Positions 1 through 8,568 of a DNA stretch of 64,000 nt are shown here, one piece after another; position 1 is the first letter of the stretch; every line of letters begins with the position of its first letter. The stretch is from an uncultured Rhodospirillaceae bacterium (lineage in GTDB: Bacteria; Pseudomonadota; Alphaproteobacteria; Reyranellales; Reyranellaceae). The notes under the pieces are model-generated. The model was not told the DNA's origin and did no database searches. It was given only the letters and a program-made list of their open reading frames with translations. The stretch lies in the NCBI GenBank assembly GCA_945952105.1, contig CAMFGZ010000016.1, positions 62,001-126,000 on the forward strand, read 5' to 3'. Made by a program: the position numbers and the translations under genes.

Positions 1-995
1 GACAGCCAATATTCGCCAACGAATCGGGCGACGGGAGCGGTTCGTCCCAGCCCGCCCAGCCACTGTCGCGCCGGTGAATCCATCCGGAGGACGAACATGA
101 CGAAGGCAAGAAACAGGAAGGGCACAATCAGCAGGCGGGCCGCCTCGACGGCGACGGTCGGCGTGTCCGCCGCGATGAGGGCAAGACCTAGAAGACGCAA
201 GAGCACGAGCAGCAGCACAAATCCGGAAATGAGCCGATGGGCGCGCCGCGCCAGGTCGTCGGTGACCTCGCACAGCCGCGCCGCGCTTAGCCGGGGCCTC
301 AGAATCACGCGGAACAGCAACACGTAGAGCCGCCAAATGAACAGGGCAGCCAGCGCCGCGACAGCGAAGCGATCCTGAAAGCTTCCCGACGTGAAAAGGC
401 CGGTGACGACCGCACGCCCGACCAGCCAGAAGGCCAGGACTCCGGCGATGTCGAGCAACGCGAGGGCCGAGACGTAGCCGAACGACTTCGGTCCCCATTC
501 CGGGCTCGCCCGCTGAGCCAGTGCACTGCGCCACGGCCGAAGGCTCCTGCGCAGGGACAATTCGCTACCCAGCGCGGCGGCGACACCGGCTGCCAGCAGC
601 AGGAGGAAATGCATGCGGCCGCGCTCGCCGGCGGTCCTGCCGTCGAGCCGCTCGACAAGGCCCGCAAGGCCCCGCCAGACCGCCGGCATGGCGACGACGA
701 GGCCAGTCGTCTGCTCCAACAAGACGTCGAAGGTGTCGGGTACATTGGAGAGGCCTTGCGGGATCGCCGGGGTTACGGTCGCCGGCCGCGCTTCCTCCTT
801 CAGCTTCTCCAATACCGACTTGGTGATGGCGGAGACGATCGAGTCCATCTGCTCGGGCGTCATGCCAGGTGGCAATTGGGACGCGGGCTGGGCGTGCGCG
901 GTCAAGCCGAGCGTCAACTCTAGCAGGAGCGCAAGCGCAAGATGCAGCAACCCGCTTGCCAGCTTCGTGACGGTCGTGGATGCGCCAAGCCTCAC
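1..995 (-). CDS. Mechanosensitive channel (MscS)-type membrane protein, N-terminal part, cut by window edge
   Basis: The gene runs off the left edge; about 331 codons are visible with no stop. The translation begins with a signal-like stretch ending in TAHAQP. It then has a soluble segment (PPGMTPEQMDSIVSAITKSV) and about five hydrophobic segments separated by short Arg-rich loops, for example FLLLLAAGVAAALGSELSL and LISGFVLLLVLLRLLGLALI. A signal peptide plus many helices before the pore domain fits the long MscS relatives (YbiO/MscK type), but the diagnostic pore helix and beta domain lie outside the window. I chose the GTG at 995 because it overlaps the AraC-gene stop by four bases (GTGA), which suggests translational coupling. 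An in-frame ATG exists at 1022. The family is inferred from architecture only. Confidence 0.55.
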   Translation of the reverse strand, partial: MRLGASTTVTKLASGLLHLALALLLELTLGLTAHAQPASQLPPGMTPEQMDSIVSAITKSVLEKLKEEARPATVTPAIPQGLSNVPDTFDVLLEQTTGLVVAMPAVWRGLAGLVERLDGRTAGERGRMHFLLLLAAGVAAALGSELSLRRSLRPWRSALAQRASPEWGPKSFGYVSALALLDIAGVLAFWLVGRAVVTGLFTSGSFQDRFAVAALAALFIWRLYVLLFRVILRPRLSAARLCEVTDDLARRAHRLISGFVLLLVLLRLLGLALIAADTPTVAVEAARLLIVPFLFLAFVMFVLRMDSPARQWLGGLGRTAPVARFVGEYWL

Positions 996-1996
996 TGGAC
1001 GTTTCCCGTATTCTTCCGCCATTCCGAGGGCCGCGTGCCGAATGCGGCGAGAAACCAGCGCGAGAAGGCGCTGCCGCTTGAGAAGCCCAGCGTCGCAGCC
1101 GCCTCCGCCAGACCGGCCTGCCGGTTCTGAAGCAATCGCACGGCCGCTTCGGTCCTCACGTCGTTCAGAACGGTATCGAAAGTCGTATTGTCGGCCATCA
1201 GTCGCCGATGCATCGTCCGACGATCGCATCCGAGCTGCCGGGCAATCCGATCGCTGGTGCAACGGCCGGACGACAGTTGGAGACGCAACAGATCACTGAC
1301 TTTTTCACGAAACGTCGGCCCGGTACGTCCTCTCAAAGCATCCAGGTACGCACGGATCTGTTGCGCGAATGCAGGATCGGCGCCGAGTACAGGCCGCTGG
1401 AGGTCGCTCCGGGGAAAAATCAGCCCGTTATAGTTGCACCGAAAATCCACGCGGGGCCCGAGTACCCGGTGGTGCACGTCCCGCCGCGCTGGCGGGTCAT
1501 GGGCGATGCACACCAGCGGGTGCCATTGCGGTCCGATCAACTGGCCAAGGACGCGGTAGAGTACCGCAAGATTGAGTTCCACGCCTTGCCGATAGGGAGT
1601 GCGACGCTTGAGATCGATATCGACGGAGATCACCGCCTGATCCTCGACCTCCTCCAGCCTGGGTCTCGCCGCTTCGTTGTGCAGGGTTATGTACCTCTGC
1701 AGCGAGTGAAAAGCGTCGCCAACCGTGGCTTCTTCGCGCAACAGAAGGCCAATCGGCCCGATGATCGAGATTTGCCGGGTTTCTGCAAGCCGGAGTCCGA
1801 ACGTCTCCACTCCTGATTGACGAGCGGCCATTTCAAGGAGATCCGCTACGCTCTCGACCGGTATCCGCATGTCCGGATCGCTCAGTGCTCGCCGATCGAT
1901 TCCAGCCGCTGCGACAAGGGCCTCCGGATTGAGACCGACTGACCGAGCGAGTTCCGGAAACGATGTCAGAACCGCACTGCGCATCAACTTGATCAT
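992..1996 (-). CDS. AraC-family transcriptional regulator with N-terminal arabinose-binding-type domain
   Basis: A 334-residue regulator. The first ~190 residues resemble the ligand-sensing domain of the OruR/ArgR-like AraC subgroup (ETFGLRLAETRQISIIGPIG, then HNEAARPRLEE). The last ~95 residues carry two helix-turn-helix units: TSDRIARQLGCDRRTMHRRL, and AEAAATLGFSSGSAFSRWF followed by the family signature FGTRPSEWRK. It is divergent from the beta-keto acid cleavage operon starting at 2270 and so probably controls it, and it is translationally coupled to the channel gene downstream. The effector is unknown. The start at 1996 gives the full domain; a second ATG lies five codons in. Confidence 0.9.
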   Translation of the reverse strand: MIKLMRSAVLTSFPELARSVGLNPEALVAAAGIDRRALSDPDMRIPVESVADLLEMAARQSGVETFGLRLAETRQISIIGPIGLLLREEATVGDAFHSLQRYITLHNEAARPRLEEVEDQAVISVDIDLKRRTPYRQGVELNLAVLYRVLGQLIGPQWHPLVCIAHDPPARRDVHHRVLGPRVDFRCNYNGLIFPRSDLQRPVLGADPAFAQQIRAYLDALRGRTGPTFREKVSDLLRLQLSSGRCTSDRIARQLGCDRRTMHRRLMADNTTFDTVLNDVRTEAAVRLLQNRQAGLAEAAATLGFSSGSAFSRWFLAAFGTRPSEWRKNTGNVQ

Positions 1997-2026
1997 GGAC
2001 AGCGCTTCAGCCTCGCCTCTCCCCCG

Positions 2027-2062
2027 TCCCGGAATGTCCTCGCGCTACCGCCACCTTGTCAA
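2027..2062 (-). promoter_or_regulatory. Possible promoter of the AraC-family gene
   Basis: On the minus strand a perfect TTGACA (plus-strand 2057-2062) lies about 60 bases upstream of the AraC start. The sequence 17 bases downstream is a poor match to a -10 box, so only the -35-like element is convincing. The whole 1997-2269 gap separates two divergent genes and should hold both promoters and any AraC operator; I saw no clear direct repeat there. Confidence 0.25.
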
Positions 2063-2269
2063 TTCCACCGGCTTCTCATTGCAGCTCCAGGATCCCCAAT
2101 GGACGGAGCCGGACGTCTGACCTCGATCATGGACCGGCGTCCCCGGAATGCTTACCCGTTGGAGGCGGGCTCCCTCGGTGTCCCGAAATGTCTCGGCGCC
2201 TGCGCTGCGCGGTCAAACTCGACGCTCTCCCGCGCCCTAGGGTCCCGGCGCCTAACTGAGGAGGGCATG

Positions 2270-3379
2270 ATGTATTTCACCGACGATTCACTGTTTCCGG
2301 AGAACATGCAGCCACTGATCATCACGGCCGCGCCTTTCGGGCCGGAATGGCTGCCGGGCGACGCGGATATTCCCGTGAGCTGGGACGAGCAGGTGCAGAA
2401 AGCGGTGGATTGTTACAATGCCGGCGCGGCGATGCTGCACGTCCATGTACGCGATCCCGAAACCGGCGAAGGCTCGACCAATTTCGAGCAGTACAACTAT
2501 TTCATCGGACGACTGCGCCAGGCCGTGCCGAAGATGATCCTTCAGGTTGGCGGATCGATCTCCTTTGCTCCGCATACTGCTGAGGCAAAGGCCAAGTGGC
2601 TCGACTACGACACCCGCCATATGCTGACCGAACTGAATCCCAAGCCGGACTGCGTCACGATTACGACAGGAACGACGCTATGGGATGTCACACAGGCGTT
2701 CGTGCCGCACGACGTCAAGGGTACGCACCTGGACGATCCCAAGGTGCAAGCAGCCTGGAGTGGCATGGTCGTCGATTCGACACCCGCCTTCTACATCGAA
2801 CACCTGAAGCGGCTGCGGGCCCATGGAATCCAGCCCTACTTCGTACCGGGACACGTGCACCAGCTCGAGATCATCGAACGGCTTATTCGCGCTGGCATCT
2901 ACATGGGTCCCCTCAACGTGGCACTCTGCGGGTACGGCGGCGGCAGCCTGGGGCGCAATCCTTTCGACTGGATGGAGATGCTGCGCAGAACGCCCCACGG
3001 AGCCAGCACGGTAACGTTCTGGAGCAGCATGCGCGGCAATATCGCGATTCAGAACCTGTCGTTGATCCTCGGCACCCACATCAGGGTCGGCAACGAGGAC
3101 AACCTGTGGGACATGCGCAAGCAGCGTTGGGAATCGGTCCGGCAGGTCGAATGGGCCGTCAAGATGGCCGAGCAATTCGGCCGCAAGGTCGCGACCGCCG
3201 ATGAAGCGCGCTCCATGATGAAGATCGGCGAGTGGTACGACAGCGTCGAAGAAACGCTCTTCAAACTCGGCCTGCCGCCCAACCGTCCCGAAGGCTATGC
3301 CGGCTTCCTGAGCTATGAGCCGGGTGGGCGCATTCCCGGACCGGCCGGTACACGGACGACCACCACCAGCATCCTCTAG
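2270..3379 (+). CDS. Beta-keto acid cleavage enzyme (BKACE, DUF849 / 3-keto-5-aminohexanoate cleavage type)
   Basis: About 369 residues forming a TIM-barrel Zn enzyme of the Kce/BKACE family, which condenses a beta-keto acid with acetyl-CoA and yields a CoA ester plus acetoacetate. Visible signatures are the metal-binding HVHVRDPETG (His57 and His59), a central MGPLNVALCGYGG segment, and HIRVGNEDNL near residue 265, where family members carry the metal-ligand Glu. An AGGAGGG Shine-Dalgarno sits just upstream of adjacent ATGs at 2267 and 2270; 2270 has the better spacing. The protein is followed after 47 bases by a decarboxylase-like gene, so a small catabolic operon is likely. The actual keto acid cannot be read from the sequence. 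Confidence 0.88.
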   Translation: MYFTDDSLFPENMQPLIITAAPFGPEWLPGDADIPVSWDEQVQKAVDCYNAGAAMLHVHVRDPETGEGSTNFEQYNYFIGRLRQAVPKMILQVGGSISFAPHTAEAKAKWLDYDTRHMLTELNPKPDCVTITTGTTLWDVTQAFVPHDVKGTHLDDPKVQAAWSGMVVDSTPAFYIEHLKRLRAHGIQPYFVPGHVHQLEIIERLIRAGIYMGPLNVALCGYGGGSLGRNPFDWMEMLRRTPHGASTVTFWSSMRGNIAIQNLSLILGTHIRVGNEDNLWDMRKQRWESVRQVEWAVKMAEQFGRKVATADEARSMMKIGEWYDSVEETLFKLGLPPNRPEGYAGFLSYEPGGRIPGPAGTRTTTTSIL

Positions 3380-3426
3380 AGAAACGGGCCGCAAGGCGCG
3401 GCCTTGCATGCTCCAGGAGAGTCTCG

Positions 3427-4170
3427 ATGAACCTCTCGAACAACGCGATCCAAGGGCCTGACGACGAGGGTCCTTGGACGGAAGCGATCAAGACCTTGCA
3501 GGCATGGGACCGATCATGGGCCGCAACCTGCTCGACCATGACGAACAATCCGTGGCGGAGCGGCATCCTGCCCCGCAAGTTCGTCGAACTGGTCGGCGTG
3601 GCCTTGAATGCGGCGTGCACCAATCTCGATCCCAGAGGAACCCGGCATCATGTTCGTGCCGCTCTGGCGGCCGGAGCGACTCGCGAAGAGATACTCATGG
3701 TGCTCAAGATGGCGTCGCTGCTGGCTATCCATGTCTGCAGCGTCGGCGCTCCGATCCTGCTCGAGGAGGCAGCCGCAGCCGGCAGGATTGCGACGGAGAA
3801 GAACGTGGCCACGACACCGGCCTGCGACAGGATGCGTGCGGCCGGCCAGTGGAACGAAGCCTGGAATCCGTTCTACAGGCTCGATCCGCAATGGACGGAT
3901 GAATTCATGGCAACTGGCGTCTCGATCTATGCCACCGGCATTTTCAGCCCGAAGGAGGTCGAGTTGCTCAGCATCGCCTTCGATGCTTCCTACACACATA
4001 TGTACGCCCCGGGAACCAGACGGCACATCCGGGGAGCGATGGCCGCGGGCGCGACGGTCGAGGAGATCATGGAAGTGTTGAAACTCTGCGTCGTCCAGGG
4101 AGTCCAGGCCTGCAATCTCGGCGTGCCGATCCTCGAGGAAGAGCTGGCGCGGCTGGAGGAAGGGCCATGA
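3427..4170 (+). CDS. Carboxymuconolactone decarboxylase (CMD)-family protein, two-domain
   Basis: 247 residues containing two copies of the AhpD/CMD helical repeat: GTRHHVRAALAAGATREEILMV near residue 75 and GTRRHIRGAMAAGATVEEIMEV near residue 200. Each is followed by a hydrophobic helix (ASLLAIHVCSVGAPIL and CVVQGVQACNLGVPIL). The CxxC redox motif of AhpD peroxidases is absent, so it resembles the gamma-carboxymuconolactone decarboxylase side of the family. It lies between the BKACE gene and a membrane-protein gene whose ATG overlaps its stop (ATGA). Its substrate is probably tied to the same degradation pathway, which is an inference from context. Confidence 0.85.
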   Translation: MNLSNNAIQGPDDEGPWTEAIKTLQAWDRSWAATCSTMTNNPWRSGILPRKFVELVGVALNAACTNLDPRGTRHHVRAALAAGATREEILMVLKMASLLAIHVCSVGAPILLEEAAAAGRIATEKNVATTPACDRMRAAGQWNEAWNPFYRLDPQWTDEFMATGVSIYATGIFSPKEVELLSIAFDASYTHMYAPGTRRHIRGAMAAGATVEEIMEVLKLCVVQGVQACNLGVPILEEELARLEEGP

Positions 4171-4709
4171 ACGGCGAAGGGCTGCACCGGCTCAAGGAGC
4201 GCGGTCTCGACGAGATGCGCCGCTTCCTGTTGATGTTCGTCTACCTTTATGTGGTCTTCGGCCTTTTCGTACTGAACGAGAGTCTGGTCCTGTCCGAGCG
4301 ACGCTTGTCCTTCGCTCCGCAGGGGTTTGCCCTGATCAATGCCGCCGTCATGGCCAAGGTCATGCTGATTGCAGAGGCCCTAAAGCTTGGCCGCCGGTTC
4401 GACCACATGCCCCTGATCTGGCCCGTGGCCTACAAGGCCGGCTTGTTCGCGCTTGTCTTCATGCTCTTCCATGCCGTCGAGCGCATAGGCCTTGGCATGG
4501 TGGCGGGCAAGAGCCTGGCCGACAGCATGCCTCACATTGGTGGCGTCACCTGGGAAGGCAAGCTGACAGTATGGGCCATCATGACCATTTCGCTACTCCC
4601 GTTCTTCGCCCTGCGCGAGATCGGGCAGATCCTGGGCGAAGGAAGGCTTTGGCAATTGATGTTCCATGCGCGTGATACACCCGCCTCGGACAGGCGGGCG
4701 GCACCCTAA
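4167..4709 (+). CDS. Small integral membrane protein, unknown function
   Basis: 180 residues with four likely transmembrane helices (around residues 17-40, 53-75, 88-113 and 130-152) and a basic C-terminus. I do not recognise the family. Charged residues sit at helix ends (ALKLGRRFDHMP, FHAVERIGLG). The start codon overlaps the preceding CMD-family stop by four bases, so the two are translated together. It may be a transporter-like partner or membrane anchor for the BKACE/CMD pathway, but nothing in the sequence shows this directly. It ends convergently with the isochorismatase-like gene, overlapping it by four bases. Confidence 0.75.
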   Translation: MNGEGLHRLKERGLDEMRRFLLMFVYLYVVFGLFVLNESLVLSERRLSFAPQGFALINAAVMAKVMLIAEALKLGRRFDHMPLIWPVAYKAGLFALVFMLFHAVERIGLGMVAGKSLADSMPHIGGVTWEGKLTVWAIMTISLLPFFALREIGQILGEGRLWQLMFHARDTPASDRRAAP

Positions 4710-5272
4710 AGGCCACCAGCGAGGATCTCGTCGGTGGTCGTGACCTCCTCGTACTCCCCGTCGAGCAACGCCAGCGTCAGTTGATGCACGTCCTCGGCCG
4801 GCCATAGCCGCCCTGTGAGATCGCGCTTGTCGCACGACCAGCAGGCATCGCCCGGCAAACGAACCCTGAAACCGAGATTGCCGGCCACGCGCACAGTCGC
4901 CTCGACCGAGTTCGCAAGCAGGACGCCGCAGATCACCAGCGGTGGCTTCTCGCCGCCCGCTCCGGCCATCGCCTGAAGGCCGGCCGCCAGCTCGGTGCCG
5001 ATGAAGGCGCTGTGGACCTTCTTGACCACCACGAGTTCGCCGTCGCGCGGCGCCGTCAGCGGCAGGTATTCATTGCCTTCCTGCCCCGGCCGGAACGGGG
5101 AATCTGGCTTCTGGCCGTCATGCTTCACATGGACGATCGGCGCGCCGCGGCGGCGCCAGTCCGCCAGCAACCGCGCGATATTGGCCTCGGCGCCCGGGTT
5201 GTTGCGAGGGCCCCATTTGGGGTGGTTCATGGCCTTCTGCTGGTCGATCAGGATCAGAACGTCATCAGCCAT
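4706..5272 (-). CDS. Isochorismatase-like hydrolase fold protein with Cys-to-Ser replacement
   Basis: 188 residues of the isochorismatase/nicotinamidase fold. The first catalytic Asp is present in ILIDQQKAM (Asp10) and the Lys in VVVKKVHSAF (Lys84). Active members have a catalytic Cys in a pattern like GVxTxxCVxxTxR. Here the corresponding segment is GVLLANSVEATVR, with Ser122 in its place (TCG codon read on the minus strand). It is therefore either inactive, uses Ser, or belongs to the non-catalytic isochorismatase-like group. It is convergent with the membrane-protein gene and divergent from the monooxygenase gene at 5343; the shared upstream gap is 70 bases. Confidence 0.85.
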   Translation of the reverse strand: MADDVLILIDQQKAMNHPKWGPRNNPGAEANIARLLADWRRRGAPIVHVKHDGQKPDSPFRPGQEGNEYLPLTAPRDGELVVVKKVHSAFIGTELAAGLQAMAGAGGEKPPLVICGVLLANSVEATVRVAGNLGFRVRLPGDACWSCDKRDLTGRLWPAEDVHQLTLALLDGEYEEVTTTDEILAGGL

Positions 5273-5342
5273 GCATCACCGCACCCTTGCGCATCGCGCG
5301 CGATGGTAGTCGACTTGTCGGCAACTAAAACAGGAGGAAACG

Positions 5343-6449
5343 ATGCAGTTCGGTTATTTCACCATGCCGTCTCATCCACCCGAGCGGTCGTTGAAGGACG
5401 GGCACGAATGGGATCTTCAGGTGATCCGCTGGCTCGACGAGCTGGGCTTCACCGAAGCGTGGATCGGCGAGCACCACACCGCCCCGTGGGAGCCGCATCC
5501 CTCGCCCGACCTGCTGGTCGCGCAGGCGTTGATGCAGACGAAGAACATCCGCCTCGGCCCCGGCGGCTTCCTTCTGCCTTACCACCACCCCGCCGAGCTC
5601 GCGAACCGGGTCGCCATGCTCGACCACATCTCGGGCGGACGTCTCAACTTCGGCGTCGCCGCCTCGGGACTGCCGAGTGACTGGGCGATGTTCAACGTCG
5701 ATGGCATGTCGGGCACCAACCGCGAAATGACGCGCGAGGCGCTCGACATCATCCTGAAGCTCTGGTCGTCGACCGAGCCTTTCGACTACAAGGGCAAGTA
5801 CTGGCACGTCACCAAGCCCGACACGATGTTCGGCTTCCTGAAGCCGCACATCAAACCGCTGCAGGCCCCGCACCCGCCGATCGGCGTCGCCGGCCTCTCC
5901 AAGGGCTCCGACACGCTGAAGCTCGCAGGCGAGAAGGGCTACATCCCGATGAGCCTCAACCTCAACCCTGCCTATGTGAAGAGCCACTGGGAGTCCGTCG
6001 AAGCTGGTGCAGCCAAGTCCGGCAGAACTCCGGATCGCGGCCAGTGGCGCATGGTGCGCGAGGTCTTCGTGGCCGACACCGACGAGGAAGCGATGCGCCT
6101 CTCCGTCGGCTCGCACATGGGGCGCATGATGCGGGAATACTTCCTGCCGCTGCTCTCCCAGTTCGGATTCTTCGAGTATCTGAAGCACGATCCGAACGCG
6201 GCGGACTCCGACGTGACGCCGGAATATTGCGCCAAGCACAACTGGATCGTGGGATCGCCCAGGACCGTCGTCGAGAAGATCGAGAAGATCTACGACGAGG
6301 TCGGCGGCTTCGGGCAGCTCCTGGTCTTCGGCTTCGACTATGTCGAGAATCCGAAGGCCTGGCGCCATTCGCTCGAGCTTCTGGCGAAGGAGGTGATGCC
6401 AAAGGTGCAGCATCTCAAGCCGAAAATCACGCGACTGGCCGCCGAATAA
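5343..6449 (+). CDS. LLM-class flavin-dependent oxidoreductase (luciferase-like monooxygenase)
   Basis: 368 residues of the bacterial luciferase-like (F420/FMN) TIM-barrel family. Visible signatures are the N-terminal MQFGYFTMPSHPP strand, WIGEHHTAPWEPHPSPDLL, the RLGPGGFLLPYHHPAELANR segment and MLDHISGGRLNFGVA. Near the C-terminus is IVGSPRTVVEKIEKIY, the usual 'GSP.tVa..l' helix. Such enzymes oxidise small organic substrates with reduced FMN and O2; the substrate is unknown. A strong AGGAGG Shine-Dalgarno (5331-5336) fixes the start, and a GC-rich terminator follows. Confidence 0.9.
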   Translation: MQFGYFTMPSHPPERSLKDGHEWDLQVIRWLDELGFTEAWIGEHHTAPWEPHPSPDLLVAQALMQTKNIRLGPGGFLLPYHHPAELANRVAMLDHISGGRLNFGVAASGLPSDWAMFNVDGMSGTNREMTREALDIILKLWSSTEPFDYKGKYWHVTKPDTMFGFLKPHIKPLQAPHPPIGVAGLSKGSDTLKLAGEKGYIPMSLNLNPAYVKSHWESVEAGAAKSGRTPDRGQWRMVREVFVADTDEEAMRLSVGSHMGRMMREYFLPLLSQFGFFEYLKHDPNAADSDVTPEYCAKHNWIVGSPRTVVEKIEKIYDEVGGFGQLLVFGFDYVENPKAWRHSLELLAKEVMPKVQHLKPKITRLAAE

Positions 6450-6461
6450 CGGCACCATGAA

Positions 6462-6493
6462 AAAGGCCCCGGGGCGAAAGCTCCGGGGCCTTT
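6462..6493. terminator. Intrinsic terminator between convergent genes
   Basis: Fourteen-base stem (one G-T pair) closed by a GAAA tetraloop, flanked by A-runs on the left and TTT on the right. It can terminate the plus-strand monooxygenase gene and, in the opposite sense, the minus-strand TerB-like gene. Confidence 0.85.
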
Positions 6494-6505
6494 GTCTTGT
6501 CCGCG

Positions 6506-7201
6506 TCAGACCGCGACGGGCACGGCCTTGCCCGTCGCCGACGCCACGCTTCCGTGGAGATGTGCAACAAGCGCGTCGTCGAGCTTGAGGCGGGCCGCCA
6601 GCATCCCGAGATAGCCCCGCTCGGCGGCGTTATCGACGTCGATGGCCAGCAGGGACGCGGCATAGATCTCGGCCGCCTCTTCCGGCGTCGCGGCGGCCCC
6701 GGCAACCGCGTCGACATCGAGCTTGGCGCGCAGCTCGTCCATCACGAAGGCCTTGTCCTCGGCGCCGAGCGGCAGCTTGTCCATCTCGGCGAAGATGCGT
6801 GCCTGCTCCTGGGCATCGACGTGCCCGTCGGCCTTGGCGGCGGCGATCATGGCGCGCAACAGATGACGCGCCAGCGTCTGCTGGCCGGCCTCGGTCGAGG
6901 GATTGAACGGCGTGCCGGTGGGGGCCGGCAGCATTGGCACCGGTGTTTGCGGAGCCTGCGTCGCCGGCGCAGCCTGCTTGCCCGCCTGCCAATCGCTATA
7001 GGCCTTGTAGGCGAGCGCACCGACGGCAGCCATGCCCCCCATCTTCAGCGCCTCGCCGCCGATCTTGCGGCCGGCTTTCGTGCCCATCACCAGCGCTGCC
7101 AGGCTGCCCGCAAGGGCCCCGCCTCCGGCACCGCGGAGAAAATCACCACCACCCTGGTTGCCGCCAACGAACTGTTCAAGCAACTGCTTCGGATCGAACA
7201 T
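6506..7201 (-). CDS. DUF533/TerB-like membrane-associated protein
   Basis: 231 residues. The N-terminus is Gly/Ala-rich (GGGDFLRGAGGGALAGSLAALVMGTKAGRKIGG) with a weak hydrophobic segment, then a Pro-rich linker (residues ~75-100). The C-terminal all-alpha TerB-like domain contains ARHLLRAMIAAAKADGHVD, the acidic motif A(A/D)GxVD typical of this family, and IYAASLLAIDVDNAAERGYL. This matches YebE/DUF533-type proteins, which are inner-membrane associated and of unknown biochemical role. It stands alone between a convergent terminator and the downstream end of an MFS gene. Confidence 0.8.
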   Translation of the reverse strand: MFDPKQLLEQFVGGNQGGGDFLRGAGGGALAGSLAALVMGTKAGRKIGGEALKMGGMAAVGALAYKAYSDWQAGKQAAPATQAPQTPVPMLPAPTGTPFNPSTEAGQQTLARHLLRAMIAAAKADGHVDAQEQARIFAEMDKLPLGAEDKAFVMDELRAKLDVDAVAGAAATPEEAAEIYAASLLAIDVDNAAERGYLGMLAARLKLDDALVAHLHGSVASATGKAVPVAV

Positions 7202-7269
7202 GAGGCCTCGCTTCTTTGGTCGAAAGACGCGGGTTCACTTGATGTGCGATTGTGGCAAAAGCTGGCTTT

Positions 7270-8496
7270 TTAAGCTTTTTTTGACAGGAACGCGGCTGCG
7301 GCGAAGCCGGCGGCGGCAATCAGCATGATGGCTGCCAGCCCCCAGAGGACCGGAGTATAGCCGCCGAAGGCTCCCCAGGCGAGCGAAGCGAGGACCGGGC
7401 CCGCGGCACGCATGACGTTGGTCGGCATCGTGAGGGCGCCGGACACGACGCCATAACCTTCCGGGCCGATGAATTCCGGCACGGCCATCCCGCGCAGGAT
7501 CGTCACCAGGCCGTTGGCAACTCCGTAGACCACTGCGAACAGGATGAGCGGATAGACGTCGGTGATACCCGTCGCGAGGAATCCCATCGAGATCGGGAAC
7601 GCGAAATAGATCAGCGCGCCGAGCTGGATGGTCGTGATGTGACGCTGCCCCACCATCAGCAATACCCGTCCCACGACCTGCATGGGACCGATCAGGGCGA
7701 TGATCGCCATCACGACGCCGATCGGCACGCCGCGATCGTCGAGCAGCGGGATCAGGTGAAAACTCATTGCCGAAAAGGCGAGTCCATACCCCGCGAAGGC
7801 GACGACCAATCCCCAGAAGGCGGGCACCCGGATCGCGGTCGCCAGAGGGCTCCTTTTGGCGGCCCCCTCTCCCACCGGCCTGGGCGCGGCGATCGGCACG
7901 GCCTTCTCCCGTGGTCCCGGTACGATCAGCCAGTGCATGAGAGCCACGCCCAGCACGATGATCGCCATGACGTCGAGAGCCGGCCGCCATCCGATCTGCT
8001 CGATCAGGAACTGCGCGAACGGAATGCCGAACGTGCTGGCCAGCCCGCCGAGGAACGTCATCAGCAGGATCGCCTGCTTGTAGCGGGGCCCATAAACGCG
8101 CGTGATCACCGCAAAGGCGGGTTCGTACAAGGTGACGGCCTGGCAGGCGCCCAGCCCCACCCACAGCACATAGAACATCGGCAATGAGTCGATCCGGGAC
8201 CACAGGAAGAGCAGCGCGGAAGCCAGCACTGAACCGCCGGTCATCAGGAGGCGACCATGCCCGCGGTCGATCCACGCGCCCACCGCGATCGAGCATAGCC
8301 CCGCCGTGAGCAGGCCTGCCGACAAGGCGCCGAACATGGCGCTGCGCGTCCAGCCGAGTTCCTGGGTCATCGGCACCACGAACAGCGGGAACGTGTAGTA
8401 GACGAGGCCCCAGGAGATGAGCTGGCCAAACGAGAGCATCCACAGGATGGTCGACGGGCGCTTTCGCCACGGTCTTCCCGCCGTCTCCTCCGCCAT
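7270..8496 (-). CDS. Major facilitator superfamily transporter
   Basis: About 408 residues with twelve hydrophobic segments. The loop 2-3 MFS motif appears as GAWIDRGHGRLLMTGG, and the cytoplasmic central loop is PGPREKAVPIAAPRPVGEG. The N-terminus (FGQLISWGLVYYTFPLFVVPMTQELGWTRSAMFGALS) resembles the OFA/monocarboxylate-type MFS carriers, which often carry organic anions; the substrate is not readable. The ATG at 8496 puts the first helix near residue 15. Longer in-frame starts would overlap the divergent patatin gene and add unrelated sequence. Confidence 0.88.
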   Translation of the reverse strand: MAEETAGRPWRKRPSTILWMLSFGQLISWGLVYYTFPLFVVPMTQELGWTRSAMFGALSAGLLTAGLCSIAVGAWIDRGHGRLLMTGGSVLASALLFLWSRIDSLPMFYVLWVGLGACQAVTLYEPAFAVITRVYGPRYKQAILLMTFLGGLASTFGIPFAQFLIEQIGWRPALDVMAIIVLGVALMHWLIVPGPREKAVPIAAPRPVGEGAAKRSPLATAIRVPAFWGLVVAFAGYGLAFSAMSFHLIPLLDDRGVPIGVVMAIIALIGPMQVVGRVLLMVGQRHITTIQLGALIYFAFPISMGFLATGITDVYPLILFAVVYGVANGLVTILRGMAVPEFIGPEGYGVVSGALTMPTNVMRAAGPVLASLAWGAFGGYTPVLWGLAAIMLIAAAGFAAAAFLSKKA

Positions 8497-8568
8497 AATG
8501 CCGCCCGTTCTGCTCGCTTCTTTACAGGACGATGACCCTAACGCCCCGTCGGCGGCGAGGATAGACGC

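Noticed and set aside
7235-8470. Arg-rich 411-codon minus-strand frame
   Set aside because: Alternative frame of the MFS gene with no hydrophobic segments, unlike the true reading.
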